From contig JAPTHN010000001.1 of the NCBI GenBank assembly GCA_026936325.1, positions 99,215,859 to 99,279,858 of the forward strand: a DNA stretch of 64,000 nt. The letters are read 5' to 3'. The notes below the pieces were generated by a model, which did not search any database, was not told the DNA's origin, and was given only the letters and a program-made list of their open reading frames with translations. Position numbers and translations under genes: made by a program. Below are positions 11,951 to 23,244 of this stretch, in pieces. The DNA is from Platynereis dumerilii (Eukaryota; Annelida; Polychaeta; Phyllodocida; Nereididae). Each line of letters opens with the position of its first letter. Within the stretch, counting starts at the first letter, position 1.

Positions 11951-13544
11951 TTCCTGCCTTCCTGACTTGCTTCCTTCCAATCCTCTATCTTTACACCCGT
12001 CCTGTCTTTCATCCTTCTTTCTCAAACTCATAGCCATGTTCTCTGACTCTGAGGTGTCTTAGCACCAAGCAAATATGATAGCCGGAGGGGCATGTTGCAG
12101 ATATATGTTTATCCATTTATCAAGCTCTTACCGTGTATCTTACTTATCACAAATAATGCATGCACCCTCCTGCACAGTGAGGATGACATAATGGGACATG
12201 TAGGGTATATAACCTCCATTGGCGTAACTAGGAGTTCTTGAACAGGGTGGAACCTGGGGGGGCATACAATTCTCTGGAGGGATGTCCGCTGTAGTGTATT
12301 TTTACCAAGGCGGCAGTTTTTCAAATACAGACAAGTTATTGAAGTTGTATGTTCCATCTTTCTCTATCTGTTATATGCTTATGTATACAGATATATTTAA
12401 TTTATTTGCCAGGAAACCCCAACTATCACTATTTTTATAAATGGGTTGAGACTTGAGAGAGTGAGAATCAAATTTTCACACTGTGTCCAAATATGTGAAT
12501 GTAACTATAGCAGGAACTTGTGCGACTGAAAGTAGTTCAAAGGGATGAGAAAATTGTTAAGCATATACAATCAACCTGAAAGCTTTTTCCCAAATTGGTT
12601 CGAAGTGGTCTTACAGCTTATTTTAATCACTCGGGGGAGGGGGAGGGTAGATTGATAAGATGCTTCTGATGCCATTTTCATGTGAAATATAGGTCCGTGT
12701 CTTTAATGCCTAATTAATTGTAAATTAATTGAAAACACACCTTTATTTTTTTTGTTAGACTTTATGAATACATTATTAACCGGCCTTGGCCGTTGTTAGA
12801 GTAGGGCTAAGAGGTCTGGGGGTGAGAGGGGTAGAGAAACTGAGTGAAAGGGAAGTGTCTGCTATTTGAGTCATTATGATTTTTGCCTGAAACTTAGCAG
12901 TTTATGAAAGAACTGTGTAATTTTTTCATTTGAACATTTATACCTACCACAAGGATGGCATTGCTACAGGAATGACATGTGTTTATGCTGTTATTTTGTC
13001 AATTGATGACTTGAATCATTGTAACATGCCAAAGTTTTTTTTTTCAATGTTTACATGAATGTCATGAGGTTGCCTATGACTCTGTCTGACAAATGCTGAA
13101 ATTTGAAAATTATTTTTTAACTGTAAATAATCACCTTCTTACTGAATCTTTGTGATTAAACAATGAATAATTAGTGTGTAATATTAACACAAGAGAGAAT
13201 AAATATCTTCCAACATAGAATTAAAAGAAATTAGGTTCTGTCATGCAAGGCAATATTTTTGGCAAATGTGTGGCAGCAAACCCTCAGCAAGCATCATCAT
13301 GGCATCATGTGGTCACATAGACTTCGTAGAAGGGAATAAGGCCGATTGAATGAACAAATGTATTGCTCTGTTGGTATAAAATTAGAAGCATCTTAAATAT
13401 TTTAATAAATTTTTTTTTTTCCCAATATTGTTCAAGTGAAGTTCAGTGTACATAACCAGTCAATTGAATGTTCATATTTGACCAAATTTATAGCGTTTTC
13501 AAGAAAGACTGAAGTGCCATTATCTCACTTTAAAGCTGGTTTCT
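11951..13544. other. no gene seen
   Basis: Contains the phrase GGCGTAACTAGG followed by a G-run at 12222-12265 (a MITE-like end without a visible partner) and a G-rich patch at 12630-12650. No exon recognised. Confidence 0.4.
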
Positions 13545-13700
13545 ATCAAGTTACCTTTCTCTATGAAGCAGCTAAATGAAATTTTCCCAACTATTTTCAG
13601 GTATGCCAGTATCCATTTTGAATTTGTCATACCTGTAGGAAATGTTTAAATAACATTCCAGTTGCCATCAAGACGAAAACTCAGTGCACACCTGAATATG
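13545..13700 (-). repeat. diverged copy of the mariner-like foldback arm
   Basis: The stretch AGCTAAATGAAATTTTC, CAGGTAT, ATCCATTTTGAA, AACATTCCAGTTGCCAT and CTCAGTGCACAC follows the same order as the inner right arm of the element at 2266-4822 (reverse complement of about 4600-4760). No termini were found, so this is a fragment. Confidence 0.5.
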
Positions 13701-14219
13701 AAATGCTACAGCTTTAGGACAAATGACAATATTGCTGTGGAAATTAACCTGGCTGATGCCTGAACTAGTTTTCTTGACAATAGGGGTCAATTCATTGATT
13801 TTTCTGATTTTTCTCCATATGAATAACAATTTTGAGAGACAAACCATCAAGTCAGAAATGGGTCATTTCTCTGAGTATGTCTGACACAATGACATTTTGC
13901 GTTATAGCTCAGCTCCTATTGCACTTCAAGCTTTTGTTGACGACTTGTTTGAAAGCCATAACACAGGGCCACGTACCTAGTTAACAATAAAATAGCTACG
14001 GTGTAATGGTAGGGATACACAAGCCATTAAAGTATCTTATCTGTACATCTAACTTTACAGAATTGCCCATCTTATGTACATTGTCGCAAGGACTCTTAAG
14101 TCTTATAATGCTTAGTTCTCATGGCAGTGGTTTTGTGACAACGAGTCTGTCAGGGTGCCAGGAAGTGCTATGTCGGCAATTTAAGCCAATTTTGGACAAT
14201 TATATAATCAAGTAAAGGT

Positions 14220-14620
14220 TATACATTGTAGTGGGTGACTCTTTACCACGAGTAGGCACTCGTTTTCAGCACCGAATCACTCGTTATTTGTGCCAAAGTA
14301 ACTCCCTAGATCAACAGAAATGTGTCGGCGAGCTGTGCAGGAGCTTTGGTGAAATTCTGTTGTTTCAATGTTGAAGTAGCAACGCCCCAACAGATGGTAG
14401 CATTTCCCAGGCAGTCCACAGATCATGAATTACGCTCAAGCAAAGAGCTGTTTCTGTGAGGCAAAGAGCTGGGTCGGCGATTGATCAGAATCTTTGGTCG
14501 GCGAGTTGTGCAGTTGCATAGCCGAAATTGTATTGAATCAATGATAAAGTAGCATCACCCAAGCAGTCTAGCATTGCCCAGGCAGTCTCCAGCATTGCCA
14601 AAGCACTTTAAAGGCCTTTC
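14220..14620. repeat. imperfect tandem duplication, about 174-bp step
   Basis: GTCGGCGAGCTGTGCAG at 14323 recurs as GTCGGCGAGTTGTGCAG at 14497, each followed by GAAATT, a TTGAAT/TTCAAT word, AAGTAGCA and CAGGCAGTC. The block is CG-richer than its surroundings. Non-coding in all frames. Confidence 0.55.
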
Positions 14621-14658
14621 AGGTCTTTTGCTTCATGGATCTTTGCTTCATTCATCTA

Positions 14659-14718
14659 GATTCAACTGGTTGAATCTTTTGTGAGGCAAAATTTTTGCCT
14701 CGCCCACTTGTCACGTGA
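14659..14718. promoter_or_regulatory. cluster of three palindromes including TCACGTGA
   Basis: Within 60 bp: GATTCAAC-TG-GTTGAATC (14659-14676), GAGGCAAAA-T-TTTTGCCTC (14683-14701) and TCACGTGA (14711-14718). The last is the E-box/M-box type site bound by bHLH-zip factors such as MITF/TFE and USF in animals. No promoter or first exon was recognised nearby, so a regulatory role is only a possibility. Confidence 0.3.
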
Positions 14719-16317
14719 TTTCTAGGAACTTTGATGAGGCATTTTATGATGCAGCGCAGACAAAATTATTGTCGCCGACTGGTTGAAATTAGTTAAATCA
14801 TCCTCCTTTTTCCTGGAAAATGTTGAATTGTCGTGGCAAAAAGCCCCTAAATCCTTGAGAACTATGCATTACTAATGGCATTACTCGGTGAATCGTCATA
14901 ATTTTTATTTCATGATTAATAAAGCATCTGTAATAATAATTATTATTATTAATTTGGTCAGGCGCTGACTTAAAATATTGTAATAAATTCTTATAAACAA
15001 TATTTCCTCTTTTAATTCTATCACCTTATTCCTCATGCCGTTCAGTATCAGTTCCATGCGTATCTACTAAGAGTCTAAGGTTTACCAATCAACTCTTTCT
15101 CCCATCTTCAAAACATCAGTTGTCCACGGGTTAGGGCTATGCCACCTTAAAAGCAATTACGCAAGGTCGGTTTTGAATCCCCGGATTCTTGTTATGTATT
15201 ATTCCATGACAGCCATGTATTGTCCCCAATAGGCTAACACCAAACATGCCCAGGGAAATAACAACGTCATTTCAGGGTAATACAAGTTATTGTCCCTAAA
15301 AAGAGGTTGCTATTTCCCTCAGATGACGTTACCCCCAGAGCCCTCTTGTGTTAATTCACAAATTACATGTTGGCTTAGAGTTATTTAGCCTAAATGATGA
15401 GAATGATGCCAATATTACTACTGTTATTTTCGCTTGTTTTAAAAAACAGGTCATGGAATAAAAACATTATTATATGAATTGTTTTGAATTGACCCTCGTA
15501 TTCTCCCTGCCAGCCATATTTTCCCTCTGGCCTGGCGGCCCTCGGGAAAATATGGACTGGCAGGGAGAATACTCGGATCAATACGAAACAAACCATGTAA
15601 TAATATATAACTATTGACTGACAAGAAATGAAATGACTCCAGGATTCAGGCTTTGAAAAGTATCACATTGTGTAGTAAACATGATTTTGATGCTAAAGTC
15701 ACATATTTTTTTCTTTTAGATTTGAAATGCAGCATATTACAACAACAGATTCGTCAAAACACATATTCCTCCCACTTTTAATCCGACATGAAAATCAACT
15801 TTTCTTTTTGCAGTAAAGTCTTTAGCTCTTCTCAGCTCTTGGCATTAGTTCTAATACTTATTCATTGAGGATTTTCTCCCTTTGATCTTGCCAATGTACT
15901 ACAAGAAAATGAAGCTATAATCATGTTTTGCTTTATCCCCCTGTCTCATGTTATTCATGAATAGACAATGTGGGAAGCATCTTGTTGTGTGGCACAATAT
16001 GCTAGCTATTCATTTCCACATTTTGTGGTGTCTTCTGAGAAGCTGTGTTTGAGCCTGAATAGAATATGACAATACAAGCCACATATTATTTTGGATTGCA
16101 TATAGAAACTGCAAATTATAAATATTTATGACAGTTTCGTTTCTGATTATTTTAAATATTTATCAGCATCTGAAAATTCATCAAGCAAAATTATATGGCT
16201 TTGTCTTTCGTAATGTCCAAGGACAACAAATGCAGGAAGCAGTCCTTTTAGGATTGAATACGGCCTCATGGCAGGATATACCCTCAAGTCCGTAGGTGAC
16301 CTGTTTTTTATTATTAT
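14719..16317. other. no gene; contains one strong hairpin
   Basis: AT-rich, with fragments of inverted words (GTCATTTCAGGGTAA and GATGACGTTACCCC) around 15245-15340 and the hairpin at 15498-15572 listed separately. No coding signal. Confidence 0.4.
15498..15572. repeat. 75-bp hairpin (28-bp arms, 18-nt loop)
   Basis: Left arm GTATTCTCCCTGCCAG plus CATATTTTCCC pairs with GGGAAAATATGG plus CTGGCAGGGAGAATAC with only one or two bulged bases. Arms extend weakly to 15492 and 15577. This is either a tiny foldback MITE or a transcribable hairpin; no TSD is clear. Confidence 0.65.
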
Positions 16318-16480
16318 TTATCAAGGGTAGTTGAGGGAACCAGAGGGTAAAGCTGAGGGTAGTTGACGGAAGCTGAGGGTAGTCGAGGCAAGCAGAGTTC
16401 AGTTATTGGGAGGCAAGTTTAGTTCAGCGTGTTCAGGAGAGGCGAGGGTAGTAGAGGGAAGTGGAGGATATACATGAGGA
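16318..16480. repeat. GAGGGTAGT minisatellite-like tract
   Basis: Degenerate repeats of GAGGGTAGTTGAGGGAA and GAAGCTGAGGGTAGT. The reverse complement of the same words (ACCCTCAACT) fills 23745-23950 and 24940-25060, and the phrase CCTCATGGCAGGATA precedes the tract here (16264) and in the 23.6-kb copy, so the loci share ancestry. Confidence 0.6.
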
Positions 16481-19186
16481 AATTGGAAAAAAAACACAAT
16501 ATCTTCCATGTAATATTTTAGGATGCTATTCTGGCCACCCTTTCTATCTGGCTTTTGGTGGAATTTGCAAGAACTTTCCAGTTTCAATTAGACTTCTATT
16601 AAGTGATTTGTAAAGGAGGGGTCACAACATTGATTTAGTGCCCATGTACCAATACCACATCCAAGCCGTATCGTGACATGGAATCGAGATGGACATTTCT
16701 TGTGACAAGTGGGCAGCACCCAAGTAATGGTGCCCAGATAATATTGTGTCAGTTAAATTGATTCATGCGGCATCATGCCTGTAAGCGTCCAATGATATCA
16801 TCTCTGATGCAACTGATATAATCTATCTGACGAGCTTGTGGTTATGCTTTGGGAAATCAACAAGATCAGTGTCTTGGCATAGAAGAAGAAATAGGCCAAC
16901 TGCTATGCAGCTATAAATGCAACAACAAAGATGTACACCATATCTGAATTTGGGCTGCAAGCCTTTAGGCCTACATAATATTGTATTATGCATGTCTTTT
17001 CTATAGGTTGCCCATCAGCCACTGGCACTTCTTGCAAACCGGTTTGTACACCAAGGAATATATTGACTGTCTGTATGATAGGGCATACACTGTATGTGTA
17101 AAGTTGTATGGTATCTGAAACTTTCCATCACCACATAAACGTTTCAGAATGTTAATGTAAATTCCTATCATGTGATGTAGGCGTGAGAGCCTTGAATGGC
17201 TTTTCGGAATATATTATTTTGGAATGAAGCGAACCTCTACAAGAGCTCTGTGCCGGACAAATGTTTCTGTCATGCCTATTTTACATTCCTCTTGCAAAAT
17301 CCAGTGGAGCTCCTGTAATGCCCAAAAGTTCCACCAACATGTTCCATTGTGTATCTGTCCATCAATGTTGATACGCTCTTGCTTTTATGAGTTATCTCTC
17401 TGTTAGTTATATGATGGCGCATTATCCGGTGACACATTCTACGTGTATTGGGTTTAACATACAGAGGGTCTGGATCTTTTTAATTTTTGATGAAACTTTC
17501 CACTGATCATTGTTTTATTATTTCTATTAATTGCTTAGAACAAAATTCATACCCAGAGTCTGGGTCCCAGACTGACCAATGTATGAAGATGTCTTTTTTC
17601 TCCTTGAAATTTGATACGCCACATCCTGTATGGTTGTCTGCAAATGTTTGGAAATATTTAAGCTCAGCATCTCAGTATTTGTCTCTCAAGTTTGTTTCAC
17701 ACAGCAGGTATACTGGTCAATGTGTTCACATGCATTAATAATGCATTGGAAGTCTGCTTGAAGGTGTTTTCTTGTAGATTAATACAGCAGACTTGAGCAA
17801 ATCAGTTTCTTCTTTGCAAAGGGCAACTTATTGCAGCAATCCATCAATCCAACATCATTCAAGAATGCACTCGTGATTCAGTTCGTGACCTGTCCAATAG
17901 TGCTTCCAATTCCTTGGGTGAAGTGAAATCTTTGCCACTTGTGTCTTTTTTTAGTAATACTTCTTCACACAAACCGTACATGTTTTTCACATTGTAAATA
18001 ACATGTACATTGCAAATTTGAGTTCTATTTTGCTCTCGTTCAAACATGAACACACTTCGACAAGGGGACTATAAAATGATTCTGTTTTACTCAGACGCAT
18101 AAAACTTAAACCTTCTTCACAAAGCTCAAGTAATTGAATTATCTGAACATTAGACCTCCAGAAGAAATGCACGGCAGATTTTAATTCAAGTCACATCAGT
18201 GAATTGGATTGAACTGCTTTTCAGTCATTATTTTGGCTTTTGCGAGACAAGTGAAATGTAAGAAACAGAAAAGAGCGAACAGGGCTGTGTATAGTATGTG
18301 TTCTACAAGAACCAAGGCTTGGTGGGGTGGACTTGAATAGGTTGCACCATTTTATGCTTTAGGCTAAGGTAGCCAAAAGCCATTTACAGGCCATCGGTGT
18401 AAAAATATGATATCTTGACCTAATCCAGCCACATTTTAGCGCATAGGAGAAATAATGGCAAATAAATAGGCCTACAGATGAAATGGCACTACTAGAACCA
18501 CTGCCAGGGTGGGGATGATTTTCAATTTGTAAAATACCCTGTGGAGTTTTTAAATTAATTAAATTTTTTTAGCAAATGGGTCGAATAATCAAGAGATAGA
18601 TGTACTCATGCTGATATCTAGATACACCTTTGAGCCTCTTAGGATATCAACATTATGTGATTGAGAAAAATAATTATGAAGATAAAAGATCGGTGCAAAT
18701 ACCATTTTAGAGTGTCGCTGTTCATAATACCATATTGTTTTGGTAGTTTTGTTTTGTCATGGTGCATGGCGTGTAATCGTTACAATATAGGTGTGTACAC
18801 ATGGAGACCATTTATTGGTAGGGCATCACCAACTTCACTTGCTTTTTCATTTAAAATTTGTACAGTGGTTGGTTCAACTTACCCCAGTCTCTCCTATGCA
18901 ATTACTTTCTGGTTTAGGCTCACCTGCCATGACAATACAAATTTCCTGTAAGTTCACAGTCTAAGAATTGAGGTAGCAAACTGCATAATGCTGCCATTTG
19001 GATAAGTGCATAATCAGGTTACTCATTTACTAAACTCACTATTACGCAATTCTATTCACATCCATATGTTTACATAAGATTGCATAATTATATCTCAATA
19101 ACACTGCTAATGATTGGCATGGTTGATACTATTAGGACACCCTAATCGTGAATTGGCAATTTCTAGTTGTGGTGAAAAGACCTGTA
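16481..19186. other. no gene seen
   Basis: About 2.7 kb of AT-rich sequence. Minus-strand frames at 17859-18172 are open in two overlapping phases but show no domain and no convincing splice bounds. Nothing else recognised. Confidence 0.35.
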
Positions 19187-20052
19187 GGGGAGAGCGGGGC
19201 ATAGTGAGACGGCAGGCACAGTGAGATAAAGCCCATAGTGTCTAACTGGTGCAGTTTACAGATCAACCCTCTTTTGTATAGTACAAAAAGTAAGTAAGTA
19301 GGAGACTGTCCTATATACTGAATGCCTACAATGCATATTGAGAGTGGAATTTCAATATTTTGGCTTTTAGCCAGTGAAAGCAAATAATTTAGCAAAATGG
19401 CATTTTGTTATAATTCCCGAGAAAAATGGTATAATGCTAATCAATTGCCAGGGATTCAAACCTTGGTTATTTGTCTTAGTTTAGTGAGATGACGAACCAA
19501 AATGCAGGCATCCGGTCTGCAGGATTCAAAGATTTTACAAAGAAATCTGCGCGGGGCACAATGAGACAGTTTGAGGCGGGGCAGAGTGAGACATCTAAAT
19601 ACACTTGAAACGACCTGAATTTTGATGAGCATGTAACAGGTGCGGCAGGTTAAATAAGTAGTGCACGTGTCCTGTGTGATGAAGTTTCCAAACATGCTAA
19701 AAAAAGGACCTAAAAAATCACCTAGCCAGCTCCTTTCATTAGAGTACAGTAGTTTTTGTAGTAACAATTGATAGAAGAATTATGCAGGTCCTGAGACTCA
19801 GCGGCTATGGCAGCATATGCCATGTCTCACTGTGCCCCGCCTGCTGTCTCACTGTGCCCTGCCCATGGGGCACAGTGAGACACTTGACGAGCATGGACAT
19901 AACTTGTAAAAGGTAGGAACCTGAAACTACTGGACCAGATACCCAACGTCATTATCTATAATGTGGGCCTGAACTAATTTTACTCTCATAACTGCCAACA
20001 TTTTGGGACACTTGAAAATAAAAAAAGGGTCTCACTGCGCCCCACTCTCCCC
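19187..20052. mobile_element. 866-bp DNA transposon with internally reiterated terminal word
   Basis: Inverted ends: GGGGAGAGCGGGGCATAG (plus TGAGAC) on the left; the reverse complement of the right end is GGGGAGAGTGGGGCGCAG (plus TGAGAC). It is bordered by TA on the left and TG on the right, compatible with a decayed TA duplication. The word GGGGCACAGTGAGAC or close variants occurs at 19197, 19210, 19555, 19578, 19826 (inverted), 19847 (inverted), 19866 and 20030 (inverted). No transposase frame. Same plan as 10349-11304, including the similar tip GGG(T/G)A(A/G)(G/A)G(T/C)GGGG, so the two may belong to one superfamily. I do not assign its name. Confidence 0.7.
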
Positions 20053-20197
20053 TGATTGTCATTGTGAAAACATGCAGTGTTGTAAACAAAAATTCTGTAA
20101 CTCAGTGTTGCTGTTCACATCTAGGGGTCAACAATTAGATATTTAAGGGGGCAGTTTTCTGACCAGGAATTATCATTTGATGAAAACGCTGGAGCTA

Positions 20198-20455
20198 CAG
20201 TACACATTTCTAAATGTGGCTCAACTTAGCTGTCTGTAGCTATTCATTACTAGTCTTATCCATATCTATCCATAGCTATCCATTCTTATTCTTTTGTATA
20301 CACTGGAAGCTCTTTACCCCTTGTTTAAACAGTAGTAATTGTGGATAGCTATGGATAGCTATGGATAAGTGTAGCTTGGTTTAGCTTAAAATGGCTATAG
20401 ATAGATAGCTAAGGCTAGATTTTAAATGACGAGCCACTTTTAGAAATTTGTACTG
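20198..20455. mobile_element. 258-bp TA-flanked foldback MITE
   Basis: Flanked by TA at 20196-20197 and 20456-20457. The left end CAGTACACATTTCTAAATG and the reverse complement of the right end CAGTACAAATTTCTAAAAG match over most of the arm, continuing through GTGGCTC and the inner ATCCATAGCTATCCAT words. Non-coding. Ends and TSD fit a Tc1/mariner-type MITE. Confidence 0.7.
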
Positions 20456-20457
20456 TA

Positions 20458-21222
20458 CCTTAACATTTGCAACGGTGGATCCAGACATGGTAGTTCAGGG
20501 GGAGGCAGTCATATTTTGACATTTGTAGCTCACGTCATCACATATTAATTTTTTCTTCAAAAAAACGTCTTTTTATCTGAGTCATCTAAGGGAGGGGGGG
20601 GGAATAGACTCCCCTCCTTACTTATTGTACTTATTTCTCATATTCCTTAGATGCTGTACATCATTAGGGTTCATGTTTCTGTGTCTTTGTCAGTTGTTTG
20701 TGGTTATGAAAAATGCAAGAGTTGGCAAATGTCAGTGCATTGTTGATCACACTTGAGAAGGGCCAAGTCAGGCCAACTGCAAATGGGATCATGCAAGGAG
20801 ACGTTCATCTTGTAAGGAGTTCCTGGAACACAATCCAATTATCAAAGGGTCATCTCTGACTTCCAGTGCAAGAAACCTTTAAGAAGTTGCTTATTTATGA
20901 TTATGTCATATTGTAGATAACAAGTTCTCCACTATCTGATGTGATGTCAGCAATGTCAAGTTGTGGAGTTACAAGTTAACAGTGGCATTTGCATGGACTC
21001 GTAACTTGTTGTTTCCTTTTTGAAATGAATGTCCTTGAACTTAGTCATGTGATGATATACTTAAGACAACATATTATAAGTTAAAATTGGAATGACAAGT
21101 TGACAACAATCAATTCTGAATGTAATATTCAAGTTATATGCAGCAACATCACTGACTTGTCAAATTGGTCATCTTCAATATTAGTTGCAAATCAGCAAGT
21201 ACTACAATACATTTATACAATT
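20458..21222. other. no gene seen
   Basis: A G-rich stretch at 20495-20605 (GGTGGATCCAGAC, then a run of ten G) looks like a degraded MITE end, without a partner. The remainder is unremarkable. Confidence 0.35.
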
Positions 21223-21560
21223 AGGGGGCGACCAATTAATAATCAGTTGGGGCTTGGAGTTTTCCTTGGTGAGAAATTATTGATTTGACGGTGATGGCGG
21301 CAGTAGTTATTTATTTCGAGTGCGCCAAGTCTCCAAATACTCGTTCCTAATTCAAGCAACACCTTGTTGAAAGGTACCTCTACCGAAATAATTTATTTCA
21401 AGACTGCCCAAAATTATTTATTTATATCACCAAAACTGACCAAGAAATGATTTTGTCACAATCAATTTCTGATGCATATTTATTTACACATAGATCTATG
21501 TTATTAGCTGAATAAATATTTACTTATTTATTAAAAAAATGCCAAGCCCCCGGATATTTT
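21223..21560. mobile_element. AT-rich MITE, family 'GGGGCTTGGAGTTTTCC', copy 1
   Basis: It begins TTAGGGGGCGACCA, then GGGGCTTGGAGTTTTCCTTG, runs through CAACACCTTGTTG and GAAATAATTTATTTCAAG, and ends with GCCAAGCCCCCGG, the inverse of the GGGGCTTGG end. Related copies or ends lie at 22163-22330, 23250-23480, 24455-24680, 25515-25565, 26165-26260 and 32505-32780. The family is recognised by internal comparison only. Confidence 0.65.
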
Positions 21561-22162
21561 TAAAACTGGTTTCCTCCTTACACTGTGCTGTGCATGTTGC
21601 ACACTATTTTGGTTGATATTCCTGGTTCATTTACGTAAATACAGTGGAAAGTGCAAACTATGAACTTGTTGATGATGCAAAAGAGGAGAAGAAATTAAAC
21701 AAAATTACAATGTAATAATTTGAATGATAATAATGTAACACTTTGCAATTATTTATATCAAGGACCTTTGTTTCCCTTAATGGGTCTGTTTTTCCCAAAT
21801 TAGTACCAAGACCGAAGAGAATCGCAAATGCATTGCTGGTTCTGACATTCTGCGTGATAACATCAATTGGTTCAATCTGAATTCAACGATTGGCTTTGTG
21901 GGATGTGCACAGATTCCAAATGAGTTTGCCCTGTAGCTGACACAACTGCGATAAAACATGTGCAGTTCATGTGAAGTTAATTATCTTTTACGTGTTTTCC
22001 ATCAGTTACATATTAAGCATTACTGCCAGTTGTTATCAGTTGGGTCTGTATAGGCCATTTGGTTTTTATTTTTATTTCATGGTGACCAATGAGTCACTTT
22101 TTTATTTGCCATGTGCTACAAAGTGCACCAACTTGTTTTTTTTTTTGCAATCCCAATATACA

Positions 22163-22330
22163 TGACTTAGGGGATGACCTTTTGATATCCAGCCCCCGCA
22201 CTGGAGTTTTTTTTTTTTAATAAATAATTTCTTGCTCAGTTTTGGTAAAATATGTCAATTCCTTTTGGGTGGTCTTGAAATGAATAGTGGGTATTCATTG
22301 ACAAGGTGTTGCTTGCTTTTGGAATTAATA
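22163..22330. mobile_element. AT-rich MITE family, partial copy 2
   Basis: It starts TTAGGGGATGACC, then GATATCCAGCCCCCGCACTG and GAGTTTTTT, and continues with ATAATTTCTTGCTCAGTTTTG and CAAGGTGTTGCTTG. The last words are the reverse complement of the middle of copy 1, as expected for an element with long inverted arms. Confidence 0.55.
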
Positions 22331-23016
22331 TTCGCGGACTTCGAACAAGCATCTAACATGTTTAATAATTGTATATATATGTTGGTCATTTTATTTTATT
22401 TTTCACAATTTGTGCCTATATATTATCAATATTAAAACTAACATAACAAGCTTTCTCTATAGACGTGAAAACTAACCTAAATGGCCAACCTCTCACAAAC
22501 ATTCCTGTCTGTAAACAAGAAAATAGCAATTACGGAGAGACCCTAGGTGGTCTGAATGTGGAAGGCTGCTAATGCCAGATTTAAACCCTTGCTTAGGTCC
22601 TTATTATCTGGCTTAGGCTGTTCTCTCATTACCCAGTTGAATGACTCTTCTAGTTGGGAATTAATCTTATTATCGGTGTCAAATTGTCATTATCTGCTTT
22701 CATCTATATCTATATATGGGAAGCATGATTAATTTTCAGAAACCCATCAGATATGTAAAACTTATAGCAGTTTGCAGATTGGCGGTCCGAAAAGTTTCAA
22801 GATTAACTTTCAATTTGGTTGTGTGATGTCACTGGTTTAAAATGTTGTGTGTGTGTCAGTTATGGTTAATCCGTTGATTCAGTGTTTATCATTTCTAGCA
22901 GCATAGGTGAAAATAAACAAGCTAATTTAATTACTTTTAAAAGGTACTTGCATGATCAAATAAGAAGATTATAAGACCAACAGAAAACTGTCAATGACAT
23001 TTTGCAAATACATGTT
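22331..23016. other. no gene seen
   Basis: AT-rich. Words near 22770-22820 (TTTGCAGATTGGCG, ACTTTCAA, TTGGT) recur at 58725-58790, indicating another old dispersed repeat. Confidence 0.35.
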
Positions 23017-23244
23017 TCCATTGAGGTTTATTCACGATTGGCCATATGGTCAAGACAGTGATTCACAGCTTCAGGTGTCATCAACTGCCAGTTCACTTCA
23101 CAGCTTCAGTGCTTCTTTTGTATTTGACCACTTCTAGTTCAGTTTTGTTTTAGTCATGGAACAATGACAAACACAAAGTTACTGACAATGGGATGATGGG
23201 CTTTGAGCTGAACATCTATTGTTTTAATGAAAAACTGAATGATG

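Noticed and set aside
19456-19767. 103-codon minus frame
   Set aside because: It lies inside the non-autonomous element at 19187-20052 and has no transposase motif.
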